Below, one piece after another: positions 10,583 to 22,677 of a stretch of DNA of 64,000 nucleotides. The stretch is from Brachionus plicatilis (lineage: Eukaryota > Rotifera > Eurotatoria > Ploima > Brachionidae), in NCBI GenBank assembly GCA_010279815.1, contig QEOQ01000123.1, forward strand, positions 484,317 through 548,316, given 5' to 3'. Numbering within the stretch: the stretch's first letter is position 1; each line of letters opens with the position of its first letter. The notes beneath the pieces are model-generated. The model saw only the letters and a program-made list of their open reading frames with translations. It did no database searches and had not been told where the DNA came from. The position numbers and the translations under genes were made by a program.

Positions 10583-11560
10583 TTTAATTGATTAAAAGCT
10601 TTTAGATTGTTATAATTTAATTCTATTTGTTTTAGTTAAATAAAATTTTAGTCTGAATATTTTTTTAATTATTTAAATTAAGTATTGAAAAAATATGAAA
10701 AATTCATATTATTTATTTTAAAAAAATCTAAATTTGTCTTAATAATGAAGATTTTATAAAAAAAATTATCAAATATTAATTTAAAATTGAAATATTAAAA
10801 TTAAATATCACTTAATGCCATTATTTTTAAAATATCCATTCAAAAATTAAGCGATTAAGTACTAATTTAACAAACAATTTAGTAAATAGAAACATTTATG
10901 TAAAAATAATTGAAATAGTATGATCTTAATTAATAAACTTGGTATTATTTTTTGAAAAATTCTAATAAACTACATCGTCAAGTAAGTACATTTTTATTGA
11001 TCAAAATATTTTGTTAGTATTAAATTCTGTAATTTTGTTTCCTTAGAATAATAAGGGTTAATTCTTATTTATTTTCGTTCGCTTTTTAATCTGTTTTCTA
11101 TTTTTTAAAATTTAAACTGTTTTAATATTTTGCTTAATGTTTTATTAATAAAAATCGATGCAAATTTTATTTTAAATTTCCCTTCTTTTTATTAAAAGAA
11201 AATAGCACATATTAAATGTCACAAGTGTCTAAATAAACTTTGAATTAAACAAATTAAAAAGCTACTGATTTTTTTATCTGGAAAGGAATGATTTAAATGA
11301 GTCAAAAAATTATAACAATAATAAAAATAATAAAGAATTGCTTTTTATTGAAAAAATTAAAAGTGATCAATTTTTTGACCAAAAATTTGAAAACCTTGGT
11401 TATTATTTCAACAATCAATAAAAAAAAAATTTATTAAATAATTTTTAGTGCTTTTAAATTTTAATTTTAGACACAAATACTTAATCAAAATAAAAAAATG
11501 ATGGAATTGAAAGTTTGTTAGCTAAAATGGCTTTGAACAAACGCCAAAAAAACACAAAAA
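10583..11560. other. intergenic, no gene seen
   Basis: AT-rich DNA between the convergent 3' ends of the 9865 gene and the neuropeptide gene. It holds only 3' UTR sequence. Confidence 0.5.
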
Positions 11561-12314
11561 TTATTCTTCTCTTTTACCCATAATGTATCCATCAATCGGA
11601 ATGTACGCCCTTTTACCATAATTTAAACTTTCAAATGGTAAAGCGCGCTTTCCATACAAAATAGATTCAAAGGGTAAACCACGTTTGCTGGAACAATCAC
11701 AATTTTGACCAGCACGCTTGCCATAATTTAAAACTTCAAAAGGTAAATTTCTTCTCTTTCGTCCATAGTTCAAAGCTTCAAATGGCAAATTTCTTTTTGA
11801 TTCAAACAATTTCAATAAGGGATCTTTTATTTGCTCCAGTTCGGACACCGCATTCATGTTTTGCTCTAAATTTTGATCTAAATTTGCCCGGTAAAGATCA
11901 CTCAATGCCGATTGAAATGGTCCAACATTCTTTATTTGAATCTTTTGACATTCACCAGATTTTTTGTTCATGTTTTGACATGCAAATAAATTATTATCTT
12001 TTAAAATAACAAATAAATAATTATTGAAGAATTTTTTTTTTATAAATAAACCTGAAAATAGTAGCGATTCTTTGCATTCTGTATCAACACAGATCATATG
12101 CTTTGGCTTAACTTCACCATCCTTGGAACAAAACCGATCAAAAATCAATTAAAATTTTAATTTAATTTAGCTTTACTTCTTTGGATATAAGGGTGCATGA
12201 TTTTTCCGGTTCGCTGCTACACTCAAGTTTAAACGAACTTTCAGGTCTTACCAACGCGATAATTGCCAATAAGACTAGAACAATTGTCGAACTCTTCTCG
12301 TTTGTAAGATGCAT
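11561..12314 (-). CDS. neuropeptide precursor (xLPFExLNY-amide type)
   Basis: Three exons on the minus strand: 12177-12314, 12052-12121 and 11561-11997 (introns 55 and 54 bp), 214 residues. The N-terminus MHLTNEKSSTIVLVLLAIIA is a signal peptide. A Cys-containing spacer follows. The C-terminal third is a run of peptides each ending in Gly and a dibasic site: NLPFEALNYGRKRR, NLPFEVLNYGKR, GLPFESILYGKR, ALPFESLNYGKR, then AYIPIDGYIMGKREE. Gly before KR/RKR predicts C-terminal amidation, so four related nonapeptides ending in Tyr-amide and one Met-amide decapeptide would be released. A short CDC-containing spacer, AGQNCDCSSKR, separates peptides two and three. Processing by a prohormone convertase and an amidating enzyme in neurosecretory cells is inferred. 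I do not recognise the family. Confidence 0.85.
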
Positions 12315-14727
12315 TTTTTAATAAAATAAAATTCTCCCGAATTCGTGCCTATAACAGAATTAGAATAATTTACATCAAATCAAAAATAAATTTTTTATTA
12401 AAAAACAAGTGGGAGAAGATTTGTTATCTGTAAAATAGAATTTGGAGCCAGAATCAACAAAACCAAATAAAAACAAAATTTAATTTAAAAGTAAATTTTG
12501 TTGGAAAAAATGAATTTTTATATTGAAAATTACGAATGGTTTTTATGTTTGTTCAATATTTAAATCCAATAATTCGATTTTTAAGTCGAATAAAATTACA
12601 ATTGCAAATTATTTGACAAAAAAATTCTTCCGAGATTCGAATTTAGGCCAGCAATTAAATCAAAAAAGTAGAATATGTAACTTATCAAGTTTCCTGATAC
12701 CCTAAAATTAACTAATTGATGGACGCTTAGAAAATAATTTGCGTAACTTAATCCAAAATTAATTAGTGTCTGTCCATTAAAAATTTTTGGTGAACCTTAT
12801 TTTAAAGAAAATAAAAAGTACCCTTTCGTGTTCATATCTACTTAATATGTTAAATTAGTTACCTTATTTAAAAAATAATTTAAATTTTTGGAACTTTTAT
12901 GAAATTCAAGAGAATCGCCTGACTAGCTCCTTTTGAAATTCTGTTTTTCTGACTAGATTGAAATTGACAATCCAGCTACAATGCAAATATTTGAAAAATG
13001 AAAAAAGATTTTTTTTACAATTAAAAATTAATATTTTAGAAAATAAATTGATAATTTTAGTTTTTTTTTTATCGTTTATTTTTTGGATATTAATGGCAAT
13101 CTTAAAAAAGACCTAAAATTGCTATCTTAATAGTTTGAATTGAAAAAACTTTCACCAAAATAATCAAAATCAAAATGTAGTAAGGGTATAATAAAAACAT
13201 TGTTTAAATAGCAAGTAAAGAAGGAAACCGATTTAAATTAATTTTCAAATAGTAATTAATTTAATTTTTCATTGAATGACAGAGATAAATTTTATTGTTT
13301 ACAGCTAAGAGCAACTATTCTAGCAATTCCTTCAATTTTGATTTTTTTTTTAAATTTCAAAAGAAAATTCGAGAATAAATGGTTTTATTTTTCTAAATAT
13401 ATTTGGATGAGAAATAATTTTTCAAAGCCTACTCAAAAGTTAGCAGTAAATTTTTCCATCCATTAGCCAAAAACAGTGATAAGTTGGTATTTTTTTTGAC
13501 GTGATTTAAGCAGTTTGAAAATTATTTGAACAAAGGAAATATGGCAAAAGTAATTAGCTTTTCAAATTTAACTTTTTGAAAAAAATAATTGTAATATGTT
13601 TAAATGATGCGTTTAATTGATTTTTGCATGAATAGTGTTGAGTTAATTTTACCACCTAAAAAAGATGATCCTCGAAAAATTAAACGAACACTTTAAAGTA
13701 TAAGACAAAAAAAAATTATTTGAGGTTTACTTAATTCAATTTTTAAATAATTTTCACTTTATTAATAAAAAATAAAAGATTCTGTTTAATGTTTTTTTCC
13801 AGAAAAATTATTACTTAAACGTAAAAAGCTAAATTATATTTTTTTTTATTACAGTGATGCTACGATACCTTGAATTCATCATTTTTAACATAAATTCACG
13901 ATATTTTACCATATTTACCATAATTATGGTAATCTAAAAAAGGGTTTTTTTCGTAAAATAACGATAATTATCGTAAATTACCTAAAATTATTGTAAAATT
14001 GAGTGGTAAAATAAAATTCCAAAATTTCTCGGAAAAAACCGATTTTCATAAAAAAAAATTTTTTTTTTGAATTTTTGAAAAAGGAAAAATAATTAAAACA
14101 ATTTTGACGAAAATCGACGTAAATTTCGGTAAATTTTTGATAAAAAAGGTGAAAAATGGTAAAAATTCAACAAAAAAAGAAAAATGGAATTTTTATTATT
14201 ATATTCTATTTTTTTGAAATAAATTTTGAAAATTAATATTTTAATATGGCTCATATAAATTTATCCACAAATTTAATCAAAAAGACACAAATATATTAAA
14301 GTATATAAATAAAACTTATTTTAAATTAAAATTTTTAAATTTTATTTTTTTTTCAATTTTGTTTTAATTAATTAATGGTTAATTTTTGCATATTAGAATT
14401 CCATTTTAAAAATATCCTCCCCCGATTGATGAAAATCATTAAAAATCAAAATATTAATAATTGTTGTTTTTTAAACTACCATATTTAAATGAATTTCACA
14501 TTTTTCAAATTTTTTACAGGATATTAATTTTTAGGAATTTTAATTTTTGAAAAAAATGCTTTTTGAGCTAGAAAAATCTATGAGTATACACTAAAGTTTT
14601 TAAAACATGTGACTATGTGTAATACATACGCTTTTATGCAATCCAAAAATAATCTTATAAAAAAATTTATATAATAGGAGAGAAAAATAAAAATAATAAC
14701 TTTTCAAGCGATTTAATTTAAAGAAAA
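12315..14727. other. intergenic with degenerate repeat
   Basis: No gene is supported. Around 13855-14170 there is a palindrome-rich sequence, listed separately. The rest is AT-rich DNA. Confidence 0.5.
13855..14170 (+). repeat. degenerate CAGTG...TTTACG/TTACC repeat element
   Basis: Starts CAGTGATGCTACGATACC and then holds several short palindromes: ACCATAATTATGGT, CGATAATTATCG, and runs of GGTAAA/TTTACC. A related start in reverse orientation appears near 46979 (CAGTGGTGATTTGATAACAG) and a weaker one near 38260. The CAGTG end suggests an old hAT-type miniature element. Both the borders and the family are uncertain. Confidence 0.4.
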
Positions 14728-15669
14728 ATGGAATTTAAGTTTTTAAGCCTATTTTCTGATCCAACATTCAAATATTTCATAATCGCATATCTAATAATAG
14801 CCTTGTCGGTATGGATTCTTACTTTAATCACCGATAACCATTCAATAATGGACAAATTATGGCCTTTATTGCCCATGTTTTATTCATTTGGATTTCTATA
14901 CACCGCCTTCAAATCAAGTTCTAGTGCTGGGACTGACTTGTCCAGATTGATATTGATGACAATTTTAATTACTTTATGGGGTCTCAGATTGGCGTATGCG
15001 TTCTACCGTAGAGGTTACTATAGATCTGATTTTGAAGACCATAGGTGGCCTCAGGTTAAAAAAAGATTCAATTATCCTCAGGAACAGCTCAAATTTCAGA
15101 TTTATAACTTTTTTTTTATGGCTCTTACCCAAAATTTGATCCTCCTAGGATATCCATTGCCTATGTGGTACATACAAACAAATCGACAAGATCCATTTAA
15201 TTATCTTGATGTTGTAATTTTGATTTGGTTTGTGGTATTCTTTGTTATAGAGGCAGTGGCAGATGAACAGCAGTGGAAATTTCAAAATGCAAAATACGAC
15301 TGGATTGATGAACAAAAAAGAGGTGTTACCGAGTCAAAATATTCGCCGCAAGAAATAGAAGATTTTGAAAGAGGCTTTTTAGTCAAGGGACTTTTTTCTT
15401 ATTCAAGACATCCAAATTATTTTGGTGACATAGGCTTATGGTGGTGCATTTATGCTTTCACTATTTCTGCCCATCTATCCAGTGTTAAATTTTCTTCGCT
15501 GTTTAATTATTCTATGACTTCAAATTTGTTAATGAGCTTTTTGTTTCAGTTATCAGTCAAAGTAACAGAAAAAATAACAGCTAAAAAATATCCTGAATAC
15601 AAGAACTATCAATCCAAGATCGGAAAAATTTTTCCCTCATTCAATCCATATGTTCCAAAGTCAAATTAA
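14728..15669 (+). CDS. DUF1295 / steroid 5-alpha-reductase-like membrane protein
   Basis: A single exon of 313 residues, unusual in this intron-rich window. It has multiple hydrophobic segments (roughly residues 15-36, 45-62, 72-92, 122-142, 160-180, 235-255) and the C-terminal family signature FSYSRHPNYFGDIGLWWCIY followed by KKYPEYKNYQSKIGKIFP. The RHPNYFG motif is typical of the 3-oxo-5-alpha-steroid 4-dehydrogenase C-terminal / DUF1295 superfamily, whose members are ER membrane reductases or have unknown substrates. TRP-type conserved DHRWPQVKKRF also fits. The substrate cannot be told from sequence. Lack of introns could reflect retroposition or simple loss. Confidence 0.85.
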   Translation: MEFKFLSLFSDPTFKYFIIAYLIIALSVWILTLITDNHSIMDKLWPLLPMFYSFGFLYTAFKSSSSAGTDLSRLILMTILITLWGLRLAYAFYRRGYYRSDFEDHRWPQVKKRFNYPQEQLKFQIYNFFFMALTQNLILLGYPLPMWYIQTNRQDPFNYLDVVILIWFVVFFVIEAVADEQQWKFQNAKYDWIDEQKRGVTESKYSPQEIEDFERGFLVKGLFSYSRHPNYFGDIGLWWCIYAFTISAHLSSVKFSSLFNYSMTSNLLMSFLFQLSVKVTEKITAKKYPEYKNYQSKIGKIFPSFNPYVPKSN

Positions 15670-17351
15670 ATTGTTTTAAATTTAAAATTAAAAGCTTAAA
15701 ATTCTTTCATTTTTATTTGGGATTTTTTTAAATAAAATTTTAATTTTAATAAAAAATTATTAATTTTCAAAATGTAGTCCTCCATCAGTAATAGAAAAGT
15801 AATTTAATGAGTTTTAGTAATAAAGGCTGAGCATTACCACCCACTATTCAGTATTTTTAAATTCTATTTTTGATTCTAAATAAAAATGAAAACTTAGTTT
15901 TAATCAAAATTTTAATTTTTTTATCTCTCTCGTTCTCATTTCCTCTGCCTTAGTCTCACAGTACCCCAAATTGGTCATAAATAAGAATTTAGTTAATCTA
16001 AATAAGTGATTCTTTAATACTGGAGGGTTGTGAAGTTTTTTTCAATTTTATAGTTTCAATTCAGAAAAACTTGAAAAGCTTTTTTAATGATTGGAATAAT
16101 TTAGTTATGTAAAATGATTAAAGTACTACATTGTTTATACTGTATTCTCAAAAACTTAAAAAATAAACTAGATCAAAATTAAAAAAAATAAATTTAATTT
16201 CTTAAAAATTAACGAATATAAAACGAAATCAATCTAACAAATATTGCTGAAAATATAAATTAATTTTTTTATTTAATGAAAACTTATAACTTCATAATGA
16301 AAAACTTATAACAGATGAATGCTAAATAAAATCACTAAATGTTTTAGAAAATCATTAAAAAAAATTGCATAGTTATTGCAGAGACTAAATTTAGTGGTTC
16401 AAAGTTTGTACCACCTGATTCATTTTGCAGAAAAATTTTTAGAATCATGGTAAAAAAGTTATTTCATTTTAAGATTTTTGTTTTTGTTCTTTGTTCCAAA
16501 ATTCAAAATGCCAAAGGCGGATATGATCCTTTGTATCCAAAATTTTTGGGATTCAAATCAACCTTATAAACTTTAGTGTTCAAATTGTCAATAATTTACA
16601 AAAAACTTTGTTAACGTTTTCATTAGTATTGACAGAAAAAAATTCATTTCTTATTCAAAAATCTTGAAAAAATATTAAAAATCTGTTTTTTTTTGTTAAA
16701 CAAATGTTAAGCCGAATTTTTAAAAAAATTTTTTTAAATTTTCCATTTATTTTTTAATTTCTTTTTTTTTATAAACTTAAACATTTGATCAAATTTAGTT
16801 AAGGTTGTTTTTAAATCACAAAATTAAATTTAAGATTATAGGCTAATTTTTTCTTAAGTGAAGGACTATCACTGAATTTTATATTCAAATTTGAATAAAC
16901 CTACTTTTTGGCAACCAGATCTTAATTGACCAACATCGCTAAAAATTTTCATATCTCATTTAAATATGTCAAAACCTTCCCTTTTTAAACTAAATTTCTT
17001 TTAAAATTATTGTTTCTAAAAATCAAAAATAAATTCTAAAAATTTTTTTTTTCAATTAAATCTATTAAGCCAAATTAGTTGTAGCAATAATTAAAAAATA
17101 ACTTTCATCAACTTACTAATTTCAATTAAGTCAATGGTATTCATATTAAGACAATTTTGCACTGTTTCATTTAAAGGCTAATTTTGATTTCAAAAGTATA
17201 GAAATTAAAATAATTTATGAAAAAAATTGCAAGCATATTTCAATTTTTAATTTAAAAGAAATAAAGTTTTAAAAAGCTTCAAAAGACCTTTGTAATAAAT
17301 AAATTTCAAACGCAATTAGCCTTAAACGCACTAGATGGTCAACTGAAAAAA
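15670..17351. other. intergenic with one possible small gene
   Basis: AT-rich. Apart from the small open frame at 16447 I see no supported feature. Confidence 0.5.
16447..16569 (+). CDS. possible small secreted peptide, 40 residues
   Basis: A short open frame begins MVKKLFHFKIFVFVLCSKIQ, which has the shape of a signal peptide (basic start, hydrophobic core, small residues NAKG near a cleavage point). A 16-residue tail GYDPLYPKFLGFKSTL follows, then TAA. The local sequence is less homopolymeric than the flanks. There is no known family, no clear TATA box and no close AATAAA. The frame could be chance, or the first exon of something larger. Confidence 0.3.
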   Translation: MVKKLFHFKIFVFVLCSKIQNAKGGYDPLYPKFLGFKSTL

Positions 17352-18851
17352 ATGTTTTATGATGATTGTAAATTTATTTAAAAAATTAAATTTCTTATTA
17401 ACTTTTTTTTTTAGTATTTTGTTCATTAACAAGTTCATTTTATCCCAAAACGTCCACTGTTTCAACTGTACAAACAGAGAATTCCGAATTGGAAAATGTT
17501 TCGGAAAATTCAAAATTTTTTTCAGAAATCAATAGATTATACATTCTAGGAAACGAGTATTCGAAGCCAGTCAACGAAAAAGAGCTCTTGAAAGATATTT
17601 CAACAAGACTTTGGTTCACATATCGCAAAGGTTTCAGTCAAATAAATGGAAATGGACCTGACTCTGATCAAGGATGGGGCTGCATGATCCGATGTGGCCA
17701 GATGATGCTGGCTGAGACTTTTATCAGGCTGTATCTTGGACGCGAATTTAGATGGGATTTGGATTCAACTGGAAATCCGTTTTATTGGAGAATATTATCT
17801 TATTTTAAAGACGAAAAATTAGCACCTTATTCTATTCAACAGATTGCTATGATGGGCGTTGGTGAGGGCATACCAGTTGGAAAATGGTTTGGTCCCAATG
17901 CAATCGCTCAAGTTCTAAAGTAAATTTTTTATTTTTTCTAAATTTAACTTATCCAGAATGTTCAAAAGCAAATTAACCACTTATGAAGAGTCGAATCATT
18001 TACGGTTCTACATAGCAATGGATAACTGTATTTTTATTGATGAAATATGTAAATTGAGTAAATTTTTTGAACATTTTTTAAAATAAAATAAATTATAGAT
18101 GAGCTTATGAAAACATGCAATAAGTGTATAAAATGTAAACAGCACAAAAAAGGGAAGTGCGAAGAATGGAGCCCATTATTGTTGATAATACCTCTTAGAT
18201 TGGGGTTGAATGAATTCAATCAGGACTACACTGAACCTTTAAAAGTATTCTTATAATTTTTGATAATATTTTTGTTATGACCCTTTTAAGAGGTGCCTTG
18301 AAATTAAATATACTGTTGGGTTGATTGGTGGTAAACCAAATCAAGCTTATTACTTTTATGGATATCTAGGTAACAAATAATCTAAATAATTTATTTCTTT
18401 AAAATGCTGAAATTTTTTATTTAATTAGACGATGAGCTGTTGTATATGGATCCTCATGAGTGCCAGTCATATGTTCCAAAATTTGTTGAAGAAATGAATG
18501 ATAAGAGCTATCATACAAATATTATGTGGAAGTTAAAGTTTTCTCAATTGGATCCTTCGATTGCATTGGTATAATTAAATATAGAATAAAAAATTCAAAA
18601 TTTAAATTTTAAAAAGGGTTTTGTTTGTAAACATGAAGAGGATTTTTTAGAATTGATAGATTTAATGCGTAAAGTAAGATACTAAGGTGTATTTTTTATT
18701 TAAATAAAAATTTATTTAATTCAAGAATGTCGTAAAAGATGGTGATTTACATTCATTGTTCGATATTTCGGCTAAAAGACCAGATTTTGATAGCATGAGT
18801 GCAACAGAATCCTTAGATTTTAATTCAGATGATGAATTTGTTCTTATCTAA
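17352..18851 (+). CDS. ATG4: ATG4 cysteine protease (autophagy)
   Basis: Eight exons (17352-17367, 17415-17919, 17957-18048, 18099-18244, 18291-18369, 18429-18568, 18617-18673, 18726-18851) give 386 residues. ATG4 processes the C-terminus of ATG8/LC3 and delipidates it. Clear family blocks: RLWFTYRKGFSQINGNGPDS, then DQGWGCMIRCGQMMLAET with the catalytic Cys, IPLRLGLNEFNQDY, TVGLIGGKPNQAYYFYGYL, and LLYMDPHE carrying the catalytic Asp and His. All three catalytic residues are intact. The extreme C-terminus, SDDEFVLI, is an acidic [FWY]xx[LIV] motif, matching the LC3-interacting motif known at the tail of animal ATG4B. The first exon (five codons plus one base) is the least certain part. A Cys-rich insert, TCNKCIKCKQHKKGKCEEW, precedes the LLLIIPLRLGL block. 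Confidence 0.92.
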
Positions 18852-19747
18852 ATTCGATTACTTAAAAAAATTTAAAAATAACACTGTAAATTTTTCTTTA
18901 ATTTAATCAATAAATTTCCTTTGATTTTTTAATTATTAAAAAAAAATTAATAATTTAAAATTTAAATTTCATAATTCCCATGGCGAAAATTTGACATAAA
19001 ATCTTGGATGCGATTATAAATACCTTGAGGGATTTACAAATCCTATCTTTTAAATATTTATAAAGCTTTAATTATGCAAAAATTAACTAATTAAGTCTCG
19101 CTTATCTTACTCAACTTTTCACATGATGCACATTTTAACAAATAAAAATCAATTTTTATTTGTTTATATTATAAATAATAAGTAAATTAAATTTTAATCA
19201 ATAATTTTTTAATTAGAAACCTTGAAAACTTAATTTTTATTTAAGACAAAAGTTAAAATCTATAAAACAAATGTATTTTTAAATAGTTTATAAATTATAT
19301 AAGCAATGTTGTATTAGTTTTTTTTATAAAGATATTATCTCGAGATAAATTCAAAGTCGATTCGCGTTCAAAATTTTAATAATATAAATTATTGTTTAAA
19401 GAAGTTAATATGGTTTAAAATCGGAATGAAAGTTTTTGCTTTGTTTTTTTTACAGATTTGAATTTATTGGCTTTTGAATTCTAAGATAAGATTTTATACC
19501 ATAAGTTTGTAAATCAAAGAAATTTATATACATAATTTTTATCGTAAGCCATTAGATTCCATCAAATTTCTTCCATCATAGTTTTTCAATTTATTTCGCA
19601 GAAAAAAAATTATTTTTTGATTATAATTTTAAAGCATGATTTAAATTCAATGAATTATGCTTGCAAATTTTTTCATAAATTTTTCAATTTATTAGCTTTT
19701 TTAGCCCTGTTATTTAAGCCTAAATGTCAATATCTAAATATATTATA
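18852..19747. other. intergenic, no gene seen
   Basis: 3' UTR of ATG4 followed by AT-rich DNA without supported features. Confidence 0.5.
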
Positions 19748-20826
19748 ATGGAAAAAATATTTTATCTATTTTTTTGCTTGGGATTTTTTTGTCTTGGTAA
19801 TTAGTTATTAGATAATCAGATAAATTTACATTAAAAAATGCTAAAATTCTAGTTCACGTAGAATGTAAGTTTGGTCGCGGTGGAGGAGGCAGTTTTCGCA
19901 GCATGGGATCTCGGTTTAATAACCGATTGAAACCTCAGCCTAGGCCAAGCCCTTATTATTTTAATAACCGCAAGAGTGGTATTCGATGGGGAAGTTTTGG
20001 AGCTGGAATGGCTGCTTATGGAATAATGTCATCTCTAACCCATAGAGGAAATTTTCACCAAGGTTATTACGGACGACCAGAGTATCATCATCAAAGAACT
20101 GGTAGTATGCGAAGTTTTAATTTTCTCTTTTATATTTTTTACCTTATAAAAAAAGAATAATTCCTACATTTACTTTATTTCAGAAATTGGCAATTTGTGT
20201 GTAAATAATGAAGATTTTAATGGAACTAAATTCGGATCTTTCTATTGTCCATTACCTGGTTTCAATCCAGCCGCAAAGTATTGCTGTGGAGAGCCTGAAA
20301 CCCAATACTGCTGTGAATATTTTGATGAGTAATAAAAATTAAAATGAATTTGTTTTTAATTTTTTTTATTTTTGTGTTTTTTTAAATTTAGTAATGGCCG
20401 AAAAAACGGGGTGATCATTGCCATAATCTGTGTCATCGGTATCCTGATATGTCTAGTTGGCTGTGCAACTAGATTTTACCTTTCAAACAAAAAAAATACC
20501 TTTCCAAAATGTAAGTTTAGATAAAAATTTTAAAAAAATTTAGCTTTTCATTCATTATTTTTTTAGCACCCTCAACATATGCTCGTCAATTTCATCACTA
20601 CAATAGAAATTACGGACCATCACAAATGGGAAACCCGATGAGGCCACCTATGGCAAATAGAATGTCTGCTATGAACAAAAGTACTCCATATCCCACTCAA
20701 GTGTTTGCATCACAAACAGAAAACAATCAAAGCGCGCCATACCCAACTCAGCCTTTGATGCCGCAACCAAATTTAGCAAAAACTGAGGTAATGCCACCAC
20801 TTTATTCAGAGGCTGTTAAGAATTGA
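19748..20826 (+). CDS. CX/Shisa-like type I membrane protein with PPLY tail
   Basis: Five exons (19748-19796, 19853-20101, 20184-20328, 20392-20510, 20567-20826), 273 residues. A leader (MEKIFYLFFCLGFFCLG) is followed by a Gly-rich start (FGRGGGGSF), a hydrophobic Gly/Ala stretch WGSFGAGMAAYGIMSS, then a cysteine module FGSFYCPLPGF...KYCCGEPETQYCCEYFD. The paired Cys pattern (YCCG, YCCE) matches CX-module/Shisa-like ectodomains. One transmembrane helix follows (GVIIAIICVIGILICLVGC). The cytosolic tail is Pro/Gln-rich and ends VMPPLYSEAVKN, a PPxY motif that would bind WW domains, for example in NEDD4-type ligases. Function is not known. Two other small PY-motif membrane proteins are nearby (22678, 60844). 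Confidence 0.75.
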
Positions 20827-22677
20827 AATTTTTAAACTTTTTGTTGGCTTAATCAAATTATTAAAACTTTTATTAGAAAAATAAAATTAGTTTGTAAATA
20901 ATTTTTTTATGACCAATAAAGGAAAAATTTTTTTGTGCTAAATTTTTAAATATTTTATGTTTGTTTAAATGAAAATTAGCTTTTATAAAATTAAATGAGC
21001 TTTAATTAAAAATAATAAATTATTTAAAATTGACTATTTTTAAATAAGTTTTTCAACCATTTTAAAATTTATTTAAATAAAAGCGTAAAAAGCTGATATT
21101 TTTAAAAGACATTTTTTCAATTATTAGATAAATCATAAAAAAAGATGAACGAGAAATTGATTCACTTAAATTTGAATCTTTAATCAAAGGATAAATAATA
21201 TAATTTGCTTCTGTTTTTGTTAGTAATAAAAAAAATTAAAATTATTCAATTTCGATTAAAAAATACATTTTTAACTAAATTTTACTAAAAAATTCTTTTT
21301 CCAATCTAATTAAGAAAAATTTGAATCTTTCAAAAAATGTTTAGCTGTCAAGAGATTTTGGATATGTATTTTTATGTTTAAATTAAACGAATTTCATATT
21401 TTCGTCATTGTATTCCAGATAATTAGTCGTAAGACTCACCTTATTTAAAATTAAAATCAAATTTGAAATTTTTCGTAGTCGATATCAAGTTCTTAAGGTT
21501 AATCCAAATATATTTATCTTAATATCTAAGCTGATATTGACTTGAACATGTGTCACACAGCTTTTTGAAATTCCACTGGTCTCAAATTTAAAGTCTAGCA
21601 TATTTGTTAGTACTTCGTTTGAATTTTAAATTTCGATCTTTTGCGCTAATCAAGAAAAAATTTGATTACTGTATCAGTAAATCAATGCATACTGAAATTA
21701 CTAACAAAATATTTACTAACAAAATGCATACTGAAATCATTTGAAAAATTAATGCTGTAAATGTGACAAATATTCTTAAATCAAATTACACTCTCCCTCA
21801 AATATAAGCCTTTATCTTGAAAGTAAAACTCATATAAATCAAATAATAAAGATAAGACTGTTGTCAATGCTTAGTTTTCTAGATACAAAATGATTCAAAA
21901 AATAAAAAAAAAGTGATTTGATATTAATTTAAATGTTTTAAATATTTATTCATACATCAATCATGGTAATATAATAAAATTTTTCTAAAACCAATATTTA
22001 AAAATGAAAGTAAAAAAATAATGAAATAATAAGTTTTCATATAATATTTAAAAATTTCGATGATGACCAGAACCAATGATGAAAAAAAATTTAATTATGA
22101 GTAATAAAAAAATTGCATTCTTTTAAATTAGAAAAAGTTGACTTTTTATTTGAGTCCTCTGAGGTCGTTGACAATATTTCTGTATCTAATATGATTAACT
22201 AACAATTAAACTTTATCTCTAAACCAAAAAAGTTGAAATATTTATTTCAATGTTAAAAAAAAGTCTTAACACTTTTTTAAATTATTTAATTTAAATTGAT
22301 TTTAATGATTAATCGAATTATTAGTCAATTTTATTAAATTAAACAATATAATTCATTACTTTTTCAATGTTTGTTTTTGTGAAACATGATTTTAAGAGAT
22401 AACGTCAAAAATTTATTAAATGATATTTCTTTTAGAATAAAAAATTGAAATAAGATCATCCTTTTGAGGAGGATCTGTTAGAATGCCTAATGTTGATATT
22501 CAAACAATTAAGCAATCTGGAATTGACATTAGAATTTCGCAATTGATTTTAACTAAGAATATACTAATAGTTAAAAAAATCTCCCAATTTGAACAAAATT
22601 AAAAGCAAAATAAATCAACATAAAATTAGAAAAAATTATACAAAAATTTTCTAAAATTTTATCACTGCAGAAATAAA
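20827..22677. other. intergenic, no gene seen
   Basis: AT-rich DNA. No domain, signal peptide or splice-linked coding segment was found. Confidence 0.5.

Noticed and set aside
12523..13466. Two short plus frames upstream of the neuropeptide gene
   Set aside because: Low-complexity Phe/Lys/Asn composition typical of AT-rich noncoding DNA.
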